Positions 11,801 to 21,300 of a stretch of DNA of 64,000 bases are shown piece by piece. Each line of letters starts with the position of its first letter. Positions within the stretch are counted from its first letter, which is position 1. A model generated the notes under the pieces. The model worked only from the letters and a program-made list of their open reading frames with translations, had not been told where the DNA came from and made no database searches. Both the position numbers and the translations under genes were made by a program. This DNA is from JBDHXE01 sp035445085 (GTDB taxonomy: Bacteria > Bacteroidota > Ignavibacteria > Kapaibacteriales > UBA2268), in contig DAOMQA010000003.1 of NCBI GenBank assembly GCA_035445085.1, forward strand, positions 128,091 through 192,090, read 5' to 3'.

Positions 11801-14800
11801 CCTGTAGCTGCTAAAGGTATGGGCGAAAATGGTTATGACTTAAATAACTTATGGACAATTGATTGGACTAACAATAACGGTGGTGCAGATCCAAAATTCG
11901 CTATGAATTACAAATTCTTAGATAATTTAATTAACGATCCTGGTTTTACTGCTAATAAGACCATTTCATATGCAGCATATTGGGATTTAGCTCCAGCAGC
12001 AACTCAATGGACTACAAAGAAATCTACTTCTTCATGGAATGGTTCTAATGGCACTCAAATTACAGATTTAAACTTGGAAACTGGTTCAACAGATTGGGCA
12101 TTATTTGCTGGTGCAACATCTTTTGCATTGTCTGATGCTCCAACTCAAGCTAAAAATATCCAATGGATTAGCGGAGATGATAGAAACTTACAATTCCAAT
12201 GGAATCGTAATGGTTCTAACAACCAATTCTATGCCATCTTAGGTATAGAAGGAACAATGACTACTCCTCCAGCTGGATTTGTCCCTACAGATGTTTGCGG
12301 TTCTGGTGTAAGTAGCCCTTGGACTTGTGGTTCTGCTGCTTATAACTTCTCTGATGGTTATGTAGATAATGTTACTGTATCAAATTGGCTTACTACATTG
12401 TTCCACAATGGTAGTTCAACTCCAAATGATGTAAAAGTATTGAAAGTTGCTAAATACTCTGGCTCTTTAACTGAAAATGTTACAGTAGCTGATTTAGACC
12501 AAGGTACATACTATACATTCTTCGTTGCTAACTTTAACTATGGCGATGGAACTACTCCTGTTGCTTCTATGGTAACTGGTGCTGATGGTATGGCTAATTA
12601 TAACTTAAATTCAGGTAGTACATTAAATCCTAGGACTCGTAAAACACAACCTGCTCTATATATGACTTTAGATGCTTCTTCAGCTTTTGCTTCAGATGTA
12701 GCTAATCAGCCAAATATAGTTTATGGTACTACTTTACCAGACTTAACTGACTCTACAGATATGTTTAATGCAGCTAACTACTGGAGAACAAATGGTACTT
12801 TATCAGGTAATGTTGTTGTTAATAACCAATTTAATGGCGATGACTTAACTGGCGGTAATTTCGCTCAATTCTGTCAACCTAACAACTTCCCTGCAAATAA
12901 CTTATCATTATATTTCAAAGGTTATGGTAATAATGGCGGTTCTTCTTGGAATATCAAATATTCTGAAAACAACTCTACTTATACATTTACTACACCTTTT
13001 GTAAATTCTACAACTGCAAGAACTCGTAGCGTTGCTACTAAATACTATTTAGTATCGGCTTACGATGGCGATGGTAAAGTTGCTAAATTATACGATAATA
13101 ACAAAAACTTACAATTAGTATTTGATAATGGTACTACTTTATCTTCTGCAATCAGTGGAACACATCCAACTTGCGCTGGTAACGCATTATCATTTACATC
13201 TGCTCCAACTTCATACCCTAATGCTACTTTTGTAACATGGGAAGTATCTACAGATAATATTACTTTTTATCCTGTTGTATTTGGAACAAATGTTCAATCT
13301 ACAGGTAGTATTGGTGGTAGTAATATTAACTTCACAAGCTTAGATTATGATGACAATGGCAAGTATTTCAGAGCTCAGTATACTTCAAACTCAGTTTGTG
13401 ATTATCCTACTTTAGGTGCTGCTTATTATACTACACCTATTAAATTACAAATCTATGACAATACATTAACAGGATCTACTCCAGCTAATGCTAATGTTTG
13501 TAGTGATGTTACTACTGTAAACTTTGTTTCTAACGAAGGTACTTTAGTTGCACCAAACGATTTGACATTAGGACAATGGGAAGTATCTACAGATAATGGT
13601 GGTACTTGGAATACTGTTTCTGGTGGAGATTATGCAGTAAATACTGTTGGTTCTCCTTCAGTTTCTACATTAACAGTAAGTAACATAACAGGTAAAGATG
13701 CTTATCAATATAGAGCTGTATGGTCTAACGGTGATTGTTCTCTTCCAGTTGCTACTGGTGCAGCTACATTACAAGTTGTTACTAAACCAGTAGTTGATGC
13801 TTTAACTACTCCAGCAGCTAAATGTATTGGTCAAAATATTGTTATAGCTTCTAACCAAACTGCTTCATTAAGTGGTACAGTTACTATTCAATGGCAAATG
13901 TCATCAGATAATATAACTTGGGGTAATGTAGCTACTACTGGCGACGCAACAGTTTCTGGTGAAACTACTGCTACAGTAAGTATTACTCCGCTTACAATAG
14001 CTTGGGATGGTAATTATGTAAGAGTAGTATACACTCATACTGAAAATGGTATTGATTGTGTTACTCCTTCAAACTCAGTACAAATTGATGTAATGCCTAC
14101 TCCTGTGTTTAATGCAATTGCTGACCAAACAGTATGTCAAAACACAAACTTAGTCGTTACAGCAGTCGATGCTAACCCAGTTAGCTGGTCTGGTAATGTT
14201 CAATGGTACTGGAACTCATCAGCAAGTATGACAGGCGCAACTTTAATGACTACTGGCAATACTTACAATAATAGTACAGTTACAATTAATGGCGCAAGCA
14301 ATGCTACATTCACTATTAATTCTACTCATATGGATTGGAACAATCTATATGTATTAGTTTATAATAACAATGGTTCATGCGACGGTTTTGAAGCATTTAA
14401 AGTAACTGTAGATGAAGCTCCAACTGTTGGTACTGCTACTGTAACTGCAGGCGAAGTTTGTGCTGGCGGTAATGTTACTTATGCTGTAACTTATACACCT
14501 GCTGCTACTGCTACTGTAGTATGGTATTACAATGGTACTCCTGTAGTAGACGCTACTTCTGTAACTGGCGACGCCTTTAATATGGCTGCTATTACAACTG
14601 GTGGTGGCAATTCTTCATTAGTTCTTTCTAATGTATCAATGGCTATCGATGGTGTAAACGTTTATGCTCAAGTTGATAACGGCGTATGTAATACAGTAAA
14701 TTCTAACAATGTTGCGGCTGATATCGAAACAATACCTGTCGCTCCAACTACTGTAAGTGCTCAAAACATATTATCACACAAATTTGATATTAACTGGACT

Positions 14801-17071
14801 GCAGTTGCAAATGCTGATAATTATGTGATTGAAGTTAGTGATTTAGCTGACTACTCTAATATCGTTGCTCAAACTTCAGTTGCTGCTCCAACTATTTCTT
14901 GGGCTGGTATGGCTAACTGTGGCTTATTACCTGGTACTACATACTACTTCAGAGTTAGAGCTACTAACCAATGTGGAAATGGTCCTTGGACTCAATCTAA
15001 TATGGTTACTTTAACTCCTACTGTTGTATCTATCAACTATACTGTTGGTGATGGTGCATTTGGTAATGTTGAAGTTGGTCATCAATCTCCAGCTGATACT
15101 TATACTATTACTTACTATCAATTAGATGCTGGTCTTCAAGTAGCTGTTCCTGCTGGTTATGAAATTAAACCAACTGGTTCATTAACTTGGGCTACTGGTA
15201 ATGTTGATTTGACTCCTTACTTAACAATGTACTTAGGTACTCCGGGTACTCCTCTTACATTAGCTGTAGACGTTAGATTTACTCCATCTACTTGCGGTTT
15301 AGTTGTAGGTAATTTAGTACATACTTCATTAGAAACATGTGTTGGTGCTACTAATTTCATTGAAGATGAAATTATCACTGGTGCTGATGACGTTTCTGGT
15401 ACAGGCGTTGTAGCTGCTCCAACTGTTGCTGCTACTAGCGGCGTAGTAATGGAAAACACTGCTGGTACATTTACTTCTACTTGGACAAATGGTAACGGTA
15501 CAAATAGATTAGTTATCTTATCAAGTTCAGCTACTTTAAATACTCCTCCAACAAACAATACATCATATATAGTTGGTGATGTTCTTGGTAATGGTACTGT
15601 AGTAGATGTTCTTGCTAACCCAACTGCAAATTCTAATATTACTGTTCCTGTTGATGGTCAAAATTACTATGTACACGTTTGGGAATATAATGCTTGTGGC
15701 GCTAATACTGAACAGTATGCTGCTACATACTATACTTTCGAACCATACTACTTACATTTCACTACAACAATTCCAGATCAAGTAAGTGGTACTGAATCTG
15801 GTGACGTAACTGTTATTTTAACTCACAGAGACGCAACAACTTATAATAATCCAAATGCTGCATTTAATGTAACTATTGCACAAAATCCAGCAACTGGTAC
15901 TCTTACAACTAACCCTACTCCAGTACAAATATTAAATGCTGCTAATAGCACAACATTTAAATTTACTTGGACTGATGCTTGTGGTGTTGATAATGGTAAC
16001 TTAACTGCTAATGCAACTAACATTAATGGTACAAGTAGCAATACATTCGATCTTAATGTTACTGCTCCTACAATGCAATCAAGAATTATTATCTGGGTTG
16101 GAATTCCTTGTGCTGCCTCTACTTCATTCAAATGGACAAACGGTAACGGTACTGGTCGTTTAGTAGTAGCTCGTGATGGTTCATTACCTATCACTCCTCT
16201 AGACTTCCAAACTTACACTCCAAATTCTGATTGGTCTACTAGAAGCGCTGCTAACTTGTTAGGCGATGGTACTTACGCTGTTGGTGAAGTAACTGGCTCT
16301 AATAATGATATAACTGTTACAAACTTAGAAATGGGTCATACATATTACTTCAGAGTATTTGAATACAATGGTTGTTTAGTACAAATGAGAAGATATTTAA
16401 CTTCAAATGCTACTTTCAACCCACGTTCAAGAACTATCAACTGTAAAGAAGGTAATAACTTATACGACATCGTTTTAGATAGATTTAACACTAGCTCAAA
16501 CAATGCTAAAGGTATTCTTAACTTCAATACATTATATGAAGCAAATATTAGTGGCTTTGAATTACGTAGAATGAACATTACTGACGAAGAAATGAATGGT
16601 ATTTTAGTTGGTTCTTATATGAATAACAATGAATTAGTTGCTGCTGGCAATACTATGACTGGTAAATCATATAAATTCACTGACAATTCTTCATTATTAG
16701 AAGTTGGTAAGACTTACTTATATACTTTAACAGCTGTTGCTTTCGATGGTACAAGAATCGATGTTGCTGAAGCTGAACTTACAATTAACGATGATATTCA
16801 AGCTGGTATTTCTGAATTCTCTATGTCGCCAGTTGTAGTAACTAACTCTGAAGCTCGTTTTGACTTAACTGTTAATAAAGCTCAAAATGTTACTGTAACT
16901 ATGTATGATGTAAACGGTCAAAAAGTTGCATCTATCGCTAACGACTCTAGAGTTACTCGTGGTACTCACCAATTTACTACTAACATTCAAAATGTAACTA
17001 ATGGAACATATATGATTGTTGTAGAATCTGATGGTATCTCTTCTGCTCAGAAATTCCAAATCGTAAGATAA
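5810..17071 (+). CDS. Giant secreted beta-helix/Ig/Fn3 protein with T9SS C-terminal tail (3753 aa)
   Basis: ATG 5810 follows AAAGGA and begins a signal peptide (residues 1-23, ending 'VGYSYA'). Residues about 25-95 resemble the start of secreted right-handed beta-helix proteins ('VGPGKDYTTIQAAVTAA'). Asn-rich parallel beta-helix coils continue to about residue 1900 ('NNNTF'-type steps). Beyond that come Ig-like modules ('WQMSSDNITWG'), a Fn3 domain near residue 3000 ('YYFRVRATNQCGNGPW') and two 'NGNGTxRLV' modules shared with other proteins of this array. The last ~85 residues ('DVNGQKV', 'NGTYMIVVESDG', final 'FQIVR') form a type A T9SS sorting domain. The protein should cross the outer membrane through T9SS and be attached or released; an adhesive or matrix role is inferred. 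A strong terminator follows. Confidence 0.9.
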   Translation: MKRLQSFLTVLVLMLLSVGYSYAVTITVGPGKDYTTIQAAVTAANGGDIIEVYSATYTENVNVPGGKNGLIIKEASGENAILDGSAVANPKVAFRISSDNVTINGFTIENYNYSGATNVAYGQAQRGVAIEALNASSQHTFTNNAIYNCNWGIYVNEGNSVTVSANTITNINATSFVGTWNQQGGAGITFLSAGMAMDANNINNNSITNAATYGIAYGRIGGNVGADFVSIKNNTVSNSPTTGFFAYGIFNIKQNETVDFENNTSTTNYAALDIASTSATDNEDVTVKNNNFIGTTSPTEVRVSDFYAGDKLWDLMLNHSNVFSNGTTDISNTIVSVEYLNNVITSNATYRYIFNNLDAAITEAELYLGGLPTQGRVYVTDGTYVTPATATVNGIGVETLLIDGQSTAGAIIKNGFAGTTLDIQAGTVEVSDLTFIADLAYSSANAVIKTSSPNTNVHDIVLNSDGPANDYYGVDVTDLATGFSFTDNQVLGRILLGVKYDSQSGVINCNTFTATTNTTNNYIMVWDFSAGAEALSVTISNNTFDGSIYIPVTVVTNIATATNAVNITGNSFASTFTAAPPVAINVTQVDHNRVLIKNNKFDVTFDKYVNNGSLFNINAGFNYWNVATPYATNVPLMFTGAGAANISWLPIYTSATDSDVPTCGFQPDITSLWTPVYTAESNGDDILQVTNKFFLTVEAALLDAETVLGDNEYVYLYLNGNTYAETNASVLTFRTDDITVAAAPAQASNLNVRPTVSISSSFGGPIFDVNHDHITFDSLTFVSGTGYPIYVSADPVDDLDVTYCNFDVSAAAAPDAAIFFNGGGNRISCDFRNSHFILGNGNHGINFGTAASITNDDLDIEDNTFTRMDNSSVYAVIMSQVNDLEMNNNTFAATVQFNAGAANSIDLDISGNTFTNSVNSIEFMHDGVVLGYFDQILIEQNSFNTLDNAILINITGGAAANVNNYADWDINYNSFQDIGVDGISSNVVTPANKINATDNYWYSNYGPWAFAQAPAWHDDVLSTIIANAYGELYNQNAGPQAVPLQDATYIQFVPWWQDLAGTPGTYTGTTFAPIYNSEATPEYYASLIFAIDGTTSGEDIYMAEVPDWNTPGATNYYFEQNTIENNGKNLNIWGEPFWNPTTKIATTGGGALDNMFLIENGTVNFNFLEFHSLASAPEDLGAGINFGVNGLGTIDWCYFNGLSNTSGVLNVVNLLGNTNNITVTNSLFENNYALTAVTGISANNGATLTVDNVEMVGNNLATLGTYEEDGIDVLGNSTNLSLSNSWIYNYNSDNIDESTGLYINSLNTPGNIDVYQNIIENNLYGIYIENGDYDATTSIYNNVIRTNTSQGLAYKPGMAVTALNVENNYWGSNDGPKSRNQAGATEDNTYNEATQGNGVLDDDAFSAINYIPWRRYQTDDLTTKIAGPRFAPIIRTNAANLAQGLYANFTDAIAGLVANQKVYAYAGTYSEEIGLNKSNVQFIGKLAASPYSVGWIIAPNAPQFANAWTNGTAGANAAAPMIVNAGNSGTPLLVDNGAALNNVTFKGFAFNTQATTSPYAANPTNGVLFDLNNSNINFTNNTFLGDAGDNSISFGVGGHTNTNITYNKYTGTGAANFVNLEATSVVSNTTIEFNYSDGGTVNILKNAAGTITTLNVNKNQFTNTAGAIKLNGASGGGFLTGLSIQNNRFTHTNTFAFLIAAGAADQTVAGNDWTTNVVFSNNEVLIPQSAQIAVGFNNPSPLLAYTSPITASCNWWGNVSGPTFAYNPGGSGARSSENVNFAPWLSGNASGTIFEFTPTDACNVGERVWVNNDGNPATKTIIFPSLQMAVMNATVVAGTNNYIFVSDAYASNVAENISVNWNNGIDNTLSCETVSNELKVVGNFELTAPNSYNVTLGSRLRVTGNLVLDNPSATGQFVLGANDLTVEGNITNAGYGAVVTNGAGFLVKENVVTGGINHFPIAYTESNTATPVEATVTASGFTALQNNILKVRTNNTDPVAAKGMGENGYDLNNLWTIDWTNNNGGADPKFAMNYKFLDNLINDPGFTANKTISYAAYWDLAPAATQWTTKKSTSSWNGSNGTQITDLNLETGSTDWALFAGATSFALSDAPTQAKNIQWISGDDRNLQFQWNRNGSNNQFYAILGIEGTMTTPPAGFVPTDVCGSGVSSPWTCGSAAYNFSDGYVDNVTVSNWLTTLFHNGSSTPNDVKVLKVAKYSGSLTENVTVADLDQGTYYTFFVANFNYGDGTTPVASMVTGADGMANYNLNSGSTLNPRTRKTQPALYMTLDASSAFASDVANQPNIVYGTTLPDLTDSTDMFNAANYWRTNGTLSGNVVVNNQFNGDDLTGGNFAQFCQPNNFPANNLSLYFKGYGNNGGSSWNIKYSENNSTYTFTTPFVNSTTARTRSVATKYYLVSAYDGDGKVAKLYDNNKNLQLVFDNGTTLSSAISGTHPTCAGNALSFTSAPTSYPNATFVTWEVSTDNITFYPVVFGTNVQSTGSIGGSNINFTSLDYDDNGKYFRAQYTSNSVCDYPTLGAAYYTTPIKLQIYDNTLTGSTPANANVCSDVTTVNFVSNEGTLVAPNDLTLGQWEVSTDNGGTWNTVSGGDYAVNTVGSPSVSTLTVSNITGKDAYQYRAVWSNGDCSLPVATGAATLQVVTKPVVDALTTPAAKCIGQNIVIASNQTASLSGTVTIQWQMSSDNITWGNVATTGDATVSGETTATVSITPLTIAWDGNYVRVVYTHTENGIDCVTPSNSVQIDVMPTPVFNAIADQTVCQNTNLVVTAVDANPVSWSGNVQWYWNSSASMTGATLMTTGNTYNNSTVTINGASNATFTINSTHMDWNNLYVLVYNNNGSCDGFEAFKVTVDEAPTVGTATVTAGEVCAGGNVTYAVTYTPAATATVVWYYNGTPVVDATSVTGDAFNMAAITTGGGNSSLVLSNVSMAIDGVNVYAQVDNGVCNTVNSNNVAADIETIPVAPTTVSAQNILSHKFDINWTAVANADNYVIEVSDLADYSNIVAQTSVAAPTISWAGMANCGLLPGTTYYFRVRATNQCGNGPWTQSNMVTLTPTVVSINYTVGDGAFGNVEVGHQSPADTYTITYYQLDAGLQVAVPAGYEIKPTGSLTWATGNVDLTPYLTMYLGTPGTPLTLAVDVRFTPSTCGLVVGNLVHTSLETCVGATNFIEDEIITGADDVSGTGVVAAPTVAATSGVVMENTAGTFTSTWTNGNGTNRLVILSSSATLNTPPTNNTSYIVGDVLGNGTVVDVLANPTANSNITVPVDGQNYYVHVWEYNACGANTEQYAATYYTFEPYYLHFTTTIPDQVSGTESGDVTVILTHRDATTYNNPNAAFNVTIAQNPATGTLTTNPTPVQILNAANSTTFKFTWTDACGVDNGNLTANATNINGTSSNTFDLNVTAPTMQSRIIIWVGIPCAASTSFKWTNGNGTGRLVVARDGSLPITPLDFQTYTPNSDWSTRSAANLLGDGTYAVGEVTGSNNDITVTNLEMGHTYYFRVFEYNGCLVQMRRYLTSNATFNPRSRTINCKEGNNLYDIVLDRFNTSSNNAKGILNFNTLYEANISGFELRRMNITDEEMNGILVGSYMNNNELVAAGNTMTGKSYKFTDNSSLLEVGKTYLYTLTAVAFDGTRIDVAEAELTINDDIQAGISEFSMSPVVVTNSEARFDLTVNKAQNVTVTMYDVNGQKVASIANDSRVTRGTHQFTTNIQNVTNGTYMIVVESDGISSAQKFQIVR

Positions 17072-17090
17072 TCGTATTTCTTTTATTCCA

Positions 17091-17127
17091 AGGAACTTTC
17101 CCCGAAAGGGGGAAGTTCCTATTTTTT
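17091..17127 (+). terminator. Strong rho-independent terminator
   Basis: Bases 17091-17103 pair with 17108-17120 (13 bp with one G:U) across a GAAA tetraloop, followed directly by ATTTTTT. It lies 20 bases after the stop codon of the giant gene and should end that transcript. Confidence 0.9.
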
Positions 17128-17140
17128 AAAAAGGGCCTTT

Positions 17141-18232
17141 ATGAAAATTTTATATATTATAATACTAACTACACTCTCTTTTTTAAACTTGTCTTGTCAG
17201 GAACAAGATTACTTTAAAATTACTGAAAAGCCTTTCATTAGTATTAATAACATAAATCAAAAATCAATTAGTTTAAATATTTCCCCTCTTAATAAAAAAG
17301 ATAATATCTTGATTACTATATCTAAAGATGAAGATGCAACAAAAAATATAAATCAAATTAATACATTGACTAAAGCTGATACTCTTGATTTTAATGCTTT
17401 ATCAAAAGCAAATGATAATCAATATATCATACTAAATTCAAAACTTGATACTAATTATAATTTATTTATCAATAATTTAGAAGAACTAAAAAAATATTAT
17501 ATTACTTTATACACAAAAGTTAAAAATAATTATGAAATTCATCAAAAGTTAAATTTTTCTACCGTTGTTAGTTCCCCTGAAAAGAATGCTAAAAATATTA
17601 CTTTTTCGGAGATTACAGAAAATTCTATGCATATTACTTTTCAAGCAGGTAATGGCGAAGGGCGTGTAGTAATAATGAGAAAAGATATTGCTCCTGAATT
17701 ACCAATCGACGGCATAGAGTATAAATATAATACTAAATTTGCCTCCGATTCAACGCTAATAAAAAATAATACTTATGTAGTCTATAAAACTAATATTGCT
17801 GCCGATAATAATTTTACCGTTAATGACTTAAAGCCAGGTAAATATTATGTAGCTGTTGTAGAATATAATGGGAAAGAAAATCATATAAACTATCTTGGTG
17901 AATTTAATGGGAATATCAGGAGTAAAAATACGTCTGTGGGTACTCCTATAGCTTTGCCGGGTGAGGTAATTGACGAAACTAACTTCGTTGCAAAATGGGA
18001 AAAAGAAACGGGTGTGCAATACTACTTATTGGATATTGCCGAAGATGACAAATTTGTAAATATAGTATTTCCTTTTGAAGGTGTAGATGTAGGAGATTCA
18101 AATATGATAGAAATTGAACTACCGTTCAACTTAGAAAAGAAAGCTATATATTATAGAGTGAGAGCATTTGTAAATGGTACTATTACTAATAACTCTAATA
18201 TTATTAAGGTAGAGAAAAAAAGTAATAAATAG
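17141..18232 (+). CDS. Probable exported lipoprotein with Fn3-like modules
   Basis: The 363-residue product starts MKILYIIILTTLSFLNLSC; a Cys after a hydrophobic stretch suggests a lipoprotein, although the lipobox (NLSC) is not canonical. Residues about 150-260 form the 'AGNGEGRVVIMRKD ... YYVAVVEYNG' module that also occurs, as 'NGNGTGRLVVARDG', in the two T9SS giants on either side. A second Fn3-like unit follows ('VAKWEKETGVQYYLLDIAED'). There is no T9SS tail. It lies ten bases after the terminator of the giant gene, whose AT-rich right arm overlaps its leader. A role as a periplasmic or surface partner of the giants is inferred from the shared module. The biochemical function is unknown. 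Confidence 0.75.
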   Translation: MKILYIIILTTLSFLNLSCQEQDYFKITEKPFISINNINQKSISLNISPLNKKDNILITISKDEDATKNINQINTLTKADTLDFNALSKANDNQYIILNSKLDTNYNLFINNLEELKKYYITLYTKVKNNYEIHQKLNFSTVVSSPEKNAKNITFSEITENSMHITFQAGNGEGRVVIMRKDIAPELPIDGIEYKYNTKFASDSTLIKNNTYVVYKTNIAADNNFTVNDLKPGKYYVAVVEYNGKENHINYLGEFNGNIRSKNTSVGTPIALPGEVIDETNFVAKWEKETGVQYYLLDIAEDDKFVNIVFPFEGVDVGDSNMIEIELPFNLEKKAIYYRVRAFVNGTITNNSNIIKVEKKSNK

Positions 18233-18394
18233 GATTATAAAATTATAGGTAATTAAAATAATCATTGCAAATCAAAAGTTATAAAAATATGAAATATTTT
18301 AAATAACATTTTGTATTTTTATAGTTTAGTATTATATTAGAATTTGAATTGTGTATTTAAATATTTTTTTATAACTAATATGGGAGAATCCTAT

Positions 18395-21300
18395 ATGAAA
18401 TTTCAACTAAGAACATTATACTCTCTAATAGCTTTATTGCTATTCGTATGTGTTCAGCAATCATTTAGTTATATACCTTCCCGTCAAGCAAAAGCTATCG
18501 TATTTACGAATATCGATGCTAATCAGGCTAGCTTTAGATGGGTTAATGGTAATGGCTCTAATTCGATTGTATTAGTCCGTGCAACGACGTTGCCAGATGT
18601 ATCTGGAATTGGCGATGGAATGTCCACAGCGACAGCTAACGCCGACTTTTCGTCAGCTCCTGACTACCTGACAACTGGTGCTAAGCTAGTGTATGCAGGT
18701 ACTGGCAACTCAGTAACAGTAACGGGACTAGCAGCTAACACTACATACAAAGTTACTGTGTTGAGCTATAACGTTGATGGAGGAACTTGGGACGTTAATC
18801 CTAGCACAGCCCTTTTGAACCCACGTTCTTTTACTACACTTCAGTCGCCACTTGGTGTGCCTACTGATTTGACTAATACTGCAATAACGGCTACAACTAC
18901 GACTATTACCTGGACCCATGCTATTAATGCTACTGGATACTACTTAGATGTACGCTTATCTGGTGGTGCTATTGTAGAAGCGTACGATTTGTTAGATATT
19001 GGCTCTAGTGATGAGAACTCTCCATCGTTCTATATTACAGGCTTAGCCGGTAATACAGCATATGAATGGAGATTGCGTGCTTATGACGCTCAAGGGCGTG
19101 TAGGTGCTGCTACTGCATGGAAACCTTTAAGCACTGCTTTATTAGATCCTACTGTTGGTATGTCTGGCGCTGGTAGCGCATGTAGTAATATAGCAGATTT
19201 AGTTGCTACTTGGAACGCAGGTACTGCAAGCTATTCTACTGATGGCGATACCCCTACAGCAGATGTTAATGATAATGCAAGTGGGGTCTGGAGTACACTT
19301 ATAAAGCCATCTGGGGCAGGTGTACCAGGGATTAATCCTATTGAATTATCCGGTTCAAGCACTGGACAGATTACTGTAGATACTCCGGGTGAATATGTAT
19401 TTGAATATACTATTAATGTAGGTGAATACGAATCTTCTAATACTGTAGGCTATACATTTAATGCCCCAGTAGTAGATATTACTAGCACTGAAACAAGTAC
19501 TTGCGGTACTTATTATGCATTATCTGCTACAACTACTGGCTGTAATGCTGGTGTAGGTACTTGGTCGGTTACTACTCCTTTGGGAGGAGCAGGTAGCTTT
19601 GGCAATGCCACAAGTTTAAACACAGAATATACTTTAACAGGTTCTCCTGTATATGGTGATTATACTTTCCATTGGACTAGTACTTTGGGTGGTTTCACTG
19701 ACACAGATGATATCGTTGTTACATTCGATCAAATTCCTTCTGCTTCTTTCGATCCAGGAACATCTGACGCTTGTGGTCTAACATATACCTTAGCAGGAAA
19801 TCAACCAATTAGTGGAGCAACAGGTTCTTGGACTTATACAGGTCCAGGTACAGCTTCATTTGTTTCTACAACATCCTATTCTTCTGATGTTACTGTTGAT
19901 ACTCAAGGTGAATATTCATTTACTTGGACAGTAAGTAATACTTGTGCTACTTTTTCAGATTACGCTAATATAACATTCTACCACGAACCAACTGTAGCAG
20001 CTGCTGGCAGCGATGATGAGGCTTGTGGTACTTCTTATACTTTAGCAGGCAACACAGCAACTTATGGTGTTGGTAATTGGACTGCTCCTTTAGGTGTTGT
20101 ATTTGATGATGCTACTACATCTACATCAGGTGTAACTATACCTACTTTTGCAGGTAGTTCTACAGCTTATACATTCACTTGGACAATTGCTAATGGTGCA
20201 TGTGTTCCGTCTTCGGATGATGTTACAGTAACGTTTTATAATCAGCCAACAGCTTCTATTACAAGCCCTTCTGCTGCAATTTGTGGTTTAGGTATTACGA
20301 ATTTAGACGGAAATAATTCAGCAATAGGAACTGGCTCTTGGACTTATACAAGTGAGGCTGGAACTGCATCTTTTGGATCTGTATCTTCTTACAATTCAAG
20401 TGTTGAAGTAACAGCAGAAGGTGAGTATACGTTTACTTGGACCGTATCAAACGGTACTTGCACTCCTGCTACTGCAACTAAAACAGTTACTTTCTATCAT
20501 GAATTAACAGAAGCAAATGCAGGTAACGATGGCGAAGCTTGCGGTACTTATTATACCTTAGCAGGTAATACAGCGTTATACGGTGCTGGTACTTGGACAG
20601 GTCCTCTAGGTACTTCGTTTAGTAATAATACTGTGCCTACATCAGGTGTATCTATACCTACTTTTGCAGGTAGTTCTACAGCTTACACATTCACTTGGTC
20701 AATTGGCAATGGTATATGCGAAAATAATTATGACGATGTTACAGTAACATTCTATAATAGTCCATCTTCATCAAATGCAGGAGATGATTATAGTGCTTGT
20801 GGTACTTTAACAGGTACTTTGGCTGGTAATAATCCTTCTGTAGGAACTGGCTCTTGGACATTAGTAGGCGGCGCTGGTACAGTATCTTTTGATGATGCTA
20901 GCAGCAACACTTCTACTTTCAATGCTTCTGCTTATGGCACATATACTTTTGCTTGGACTATATCTAATGGTACTTGTACCCCTACTTCAGACCAAGTTGT
21001 ATATAATTTCTATCAAACTCCTACAGCAGATGCAGGCGATAATTTCGCAGTATGTGGACCAGATGCTACATTGGGTGCAACTAATCCAAGCGTAGGAACT
21101 GGCTCATGGTCAAGTAATGGCGATGTTACATTTGTAAATTCAACATCTTATAATACAGTTGCAACAGCAATTGAACCAGGTACATATACTTTGACTTGGA
21201 CAGTATCTAATGGTACTTGTGATCCAGTTACTTCTGAAGTAACAGTAACATATAAAGAAGAAGTAGACGCTGATGCAGGCGATGATGGAATAGCTTGTAT

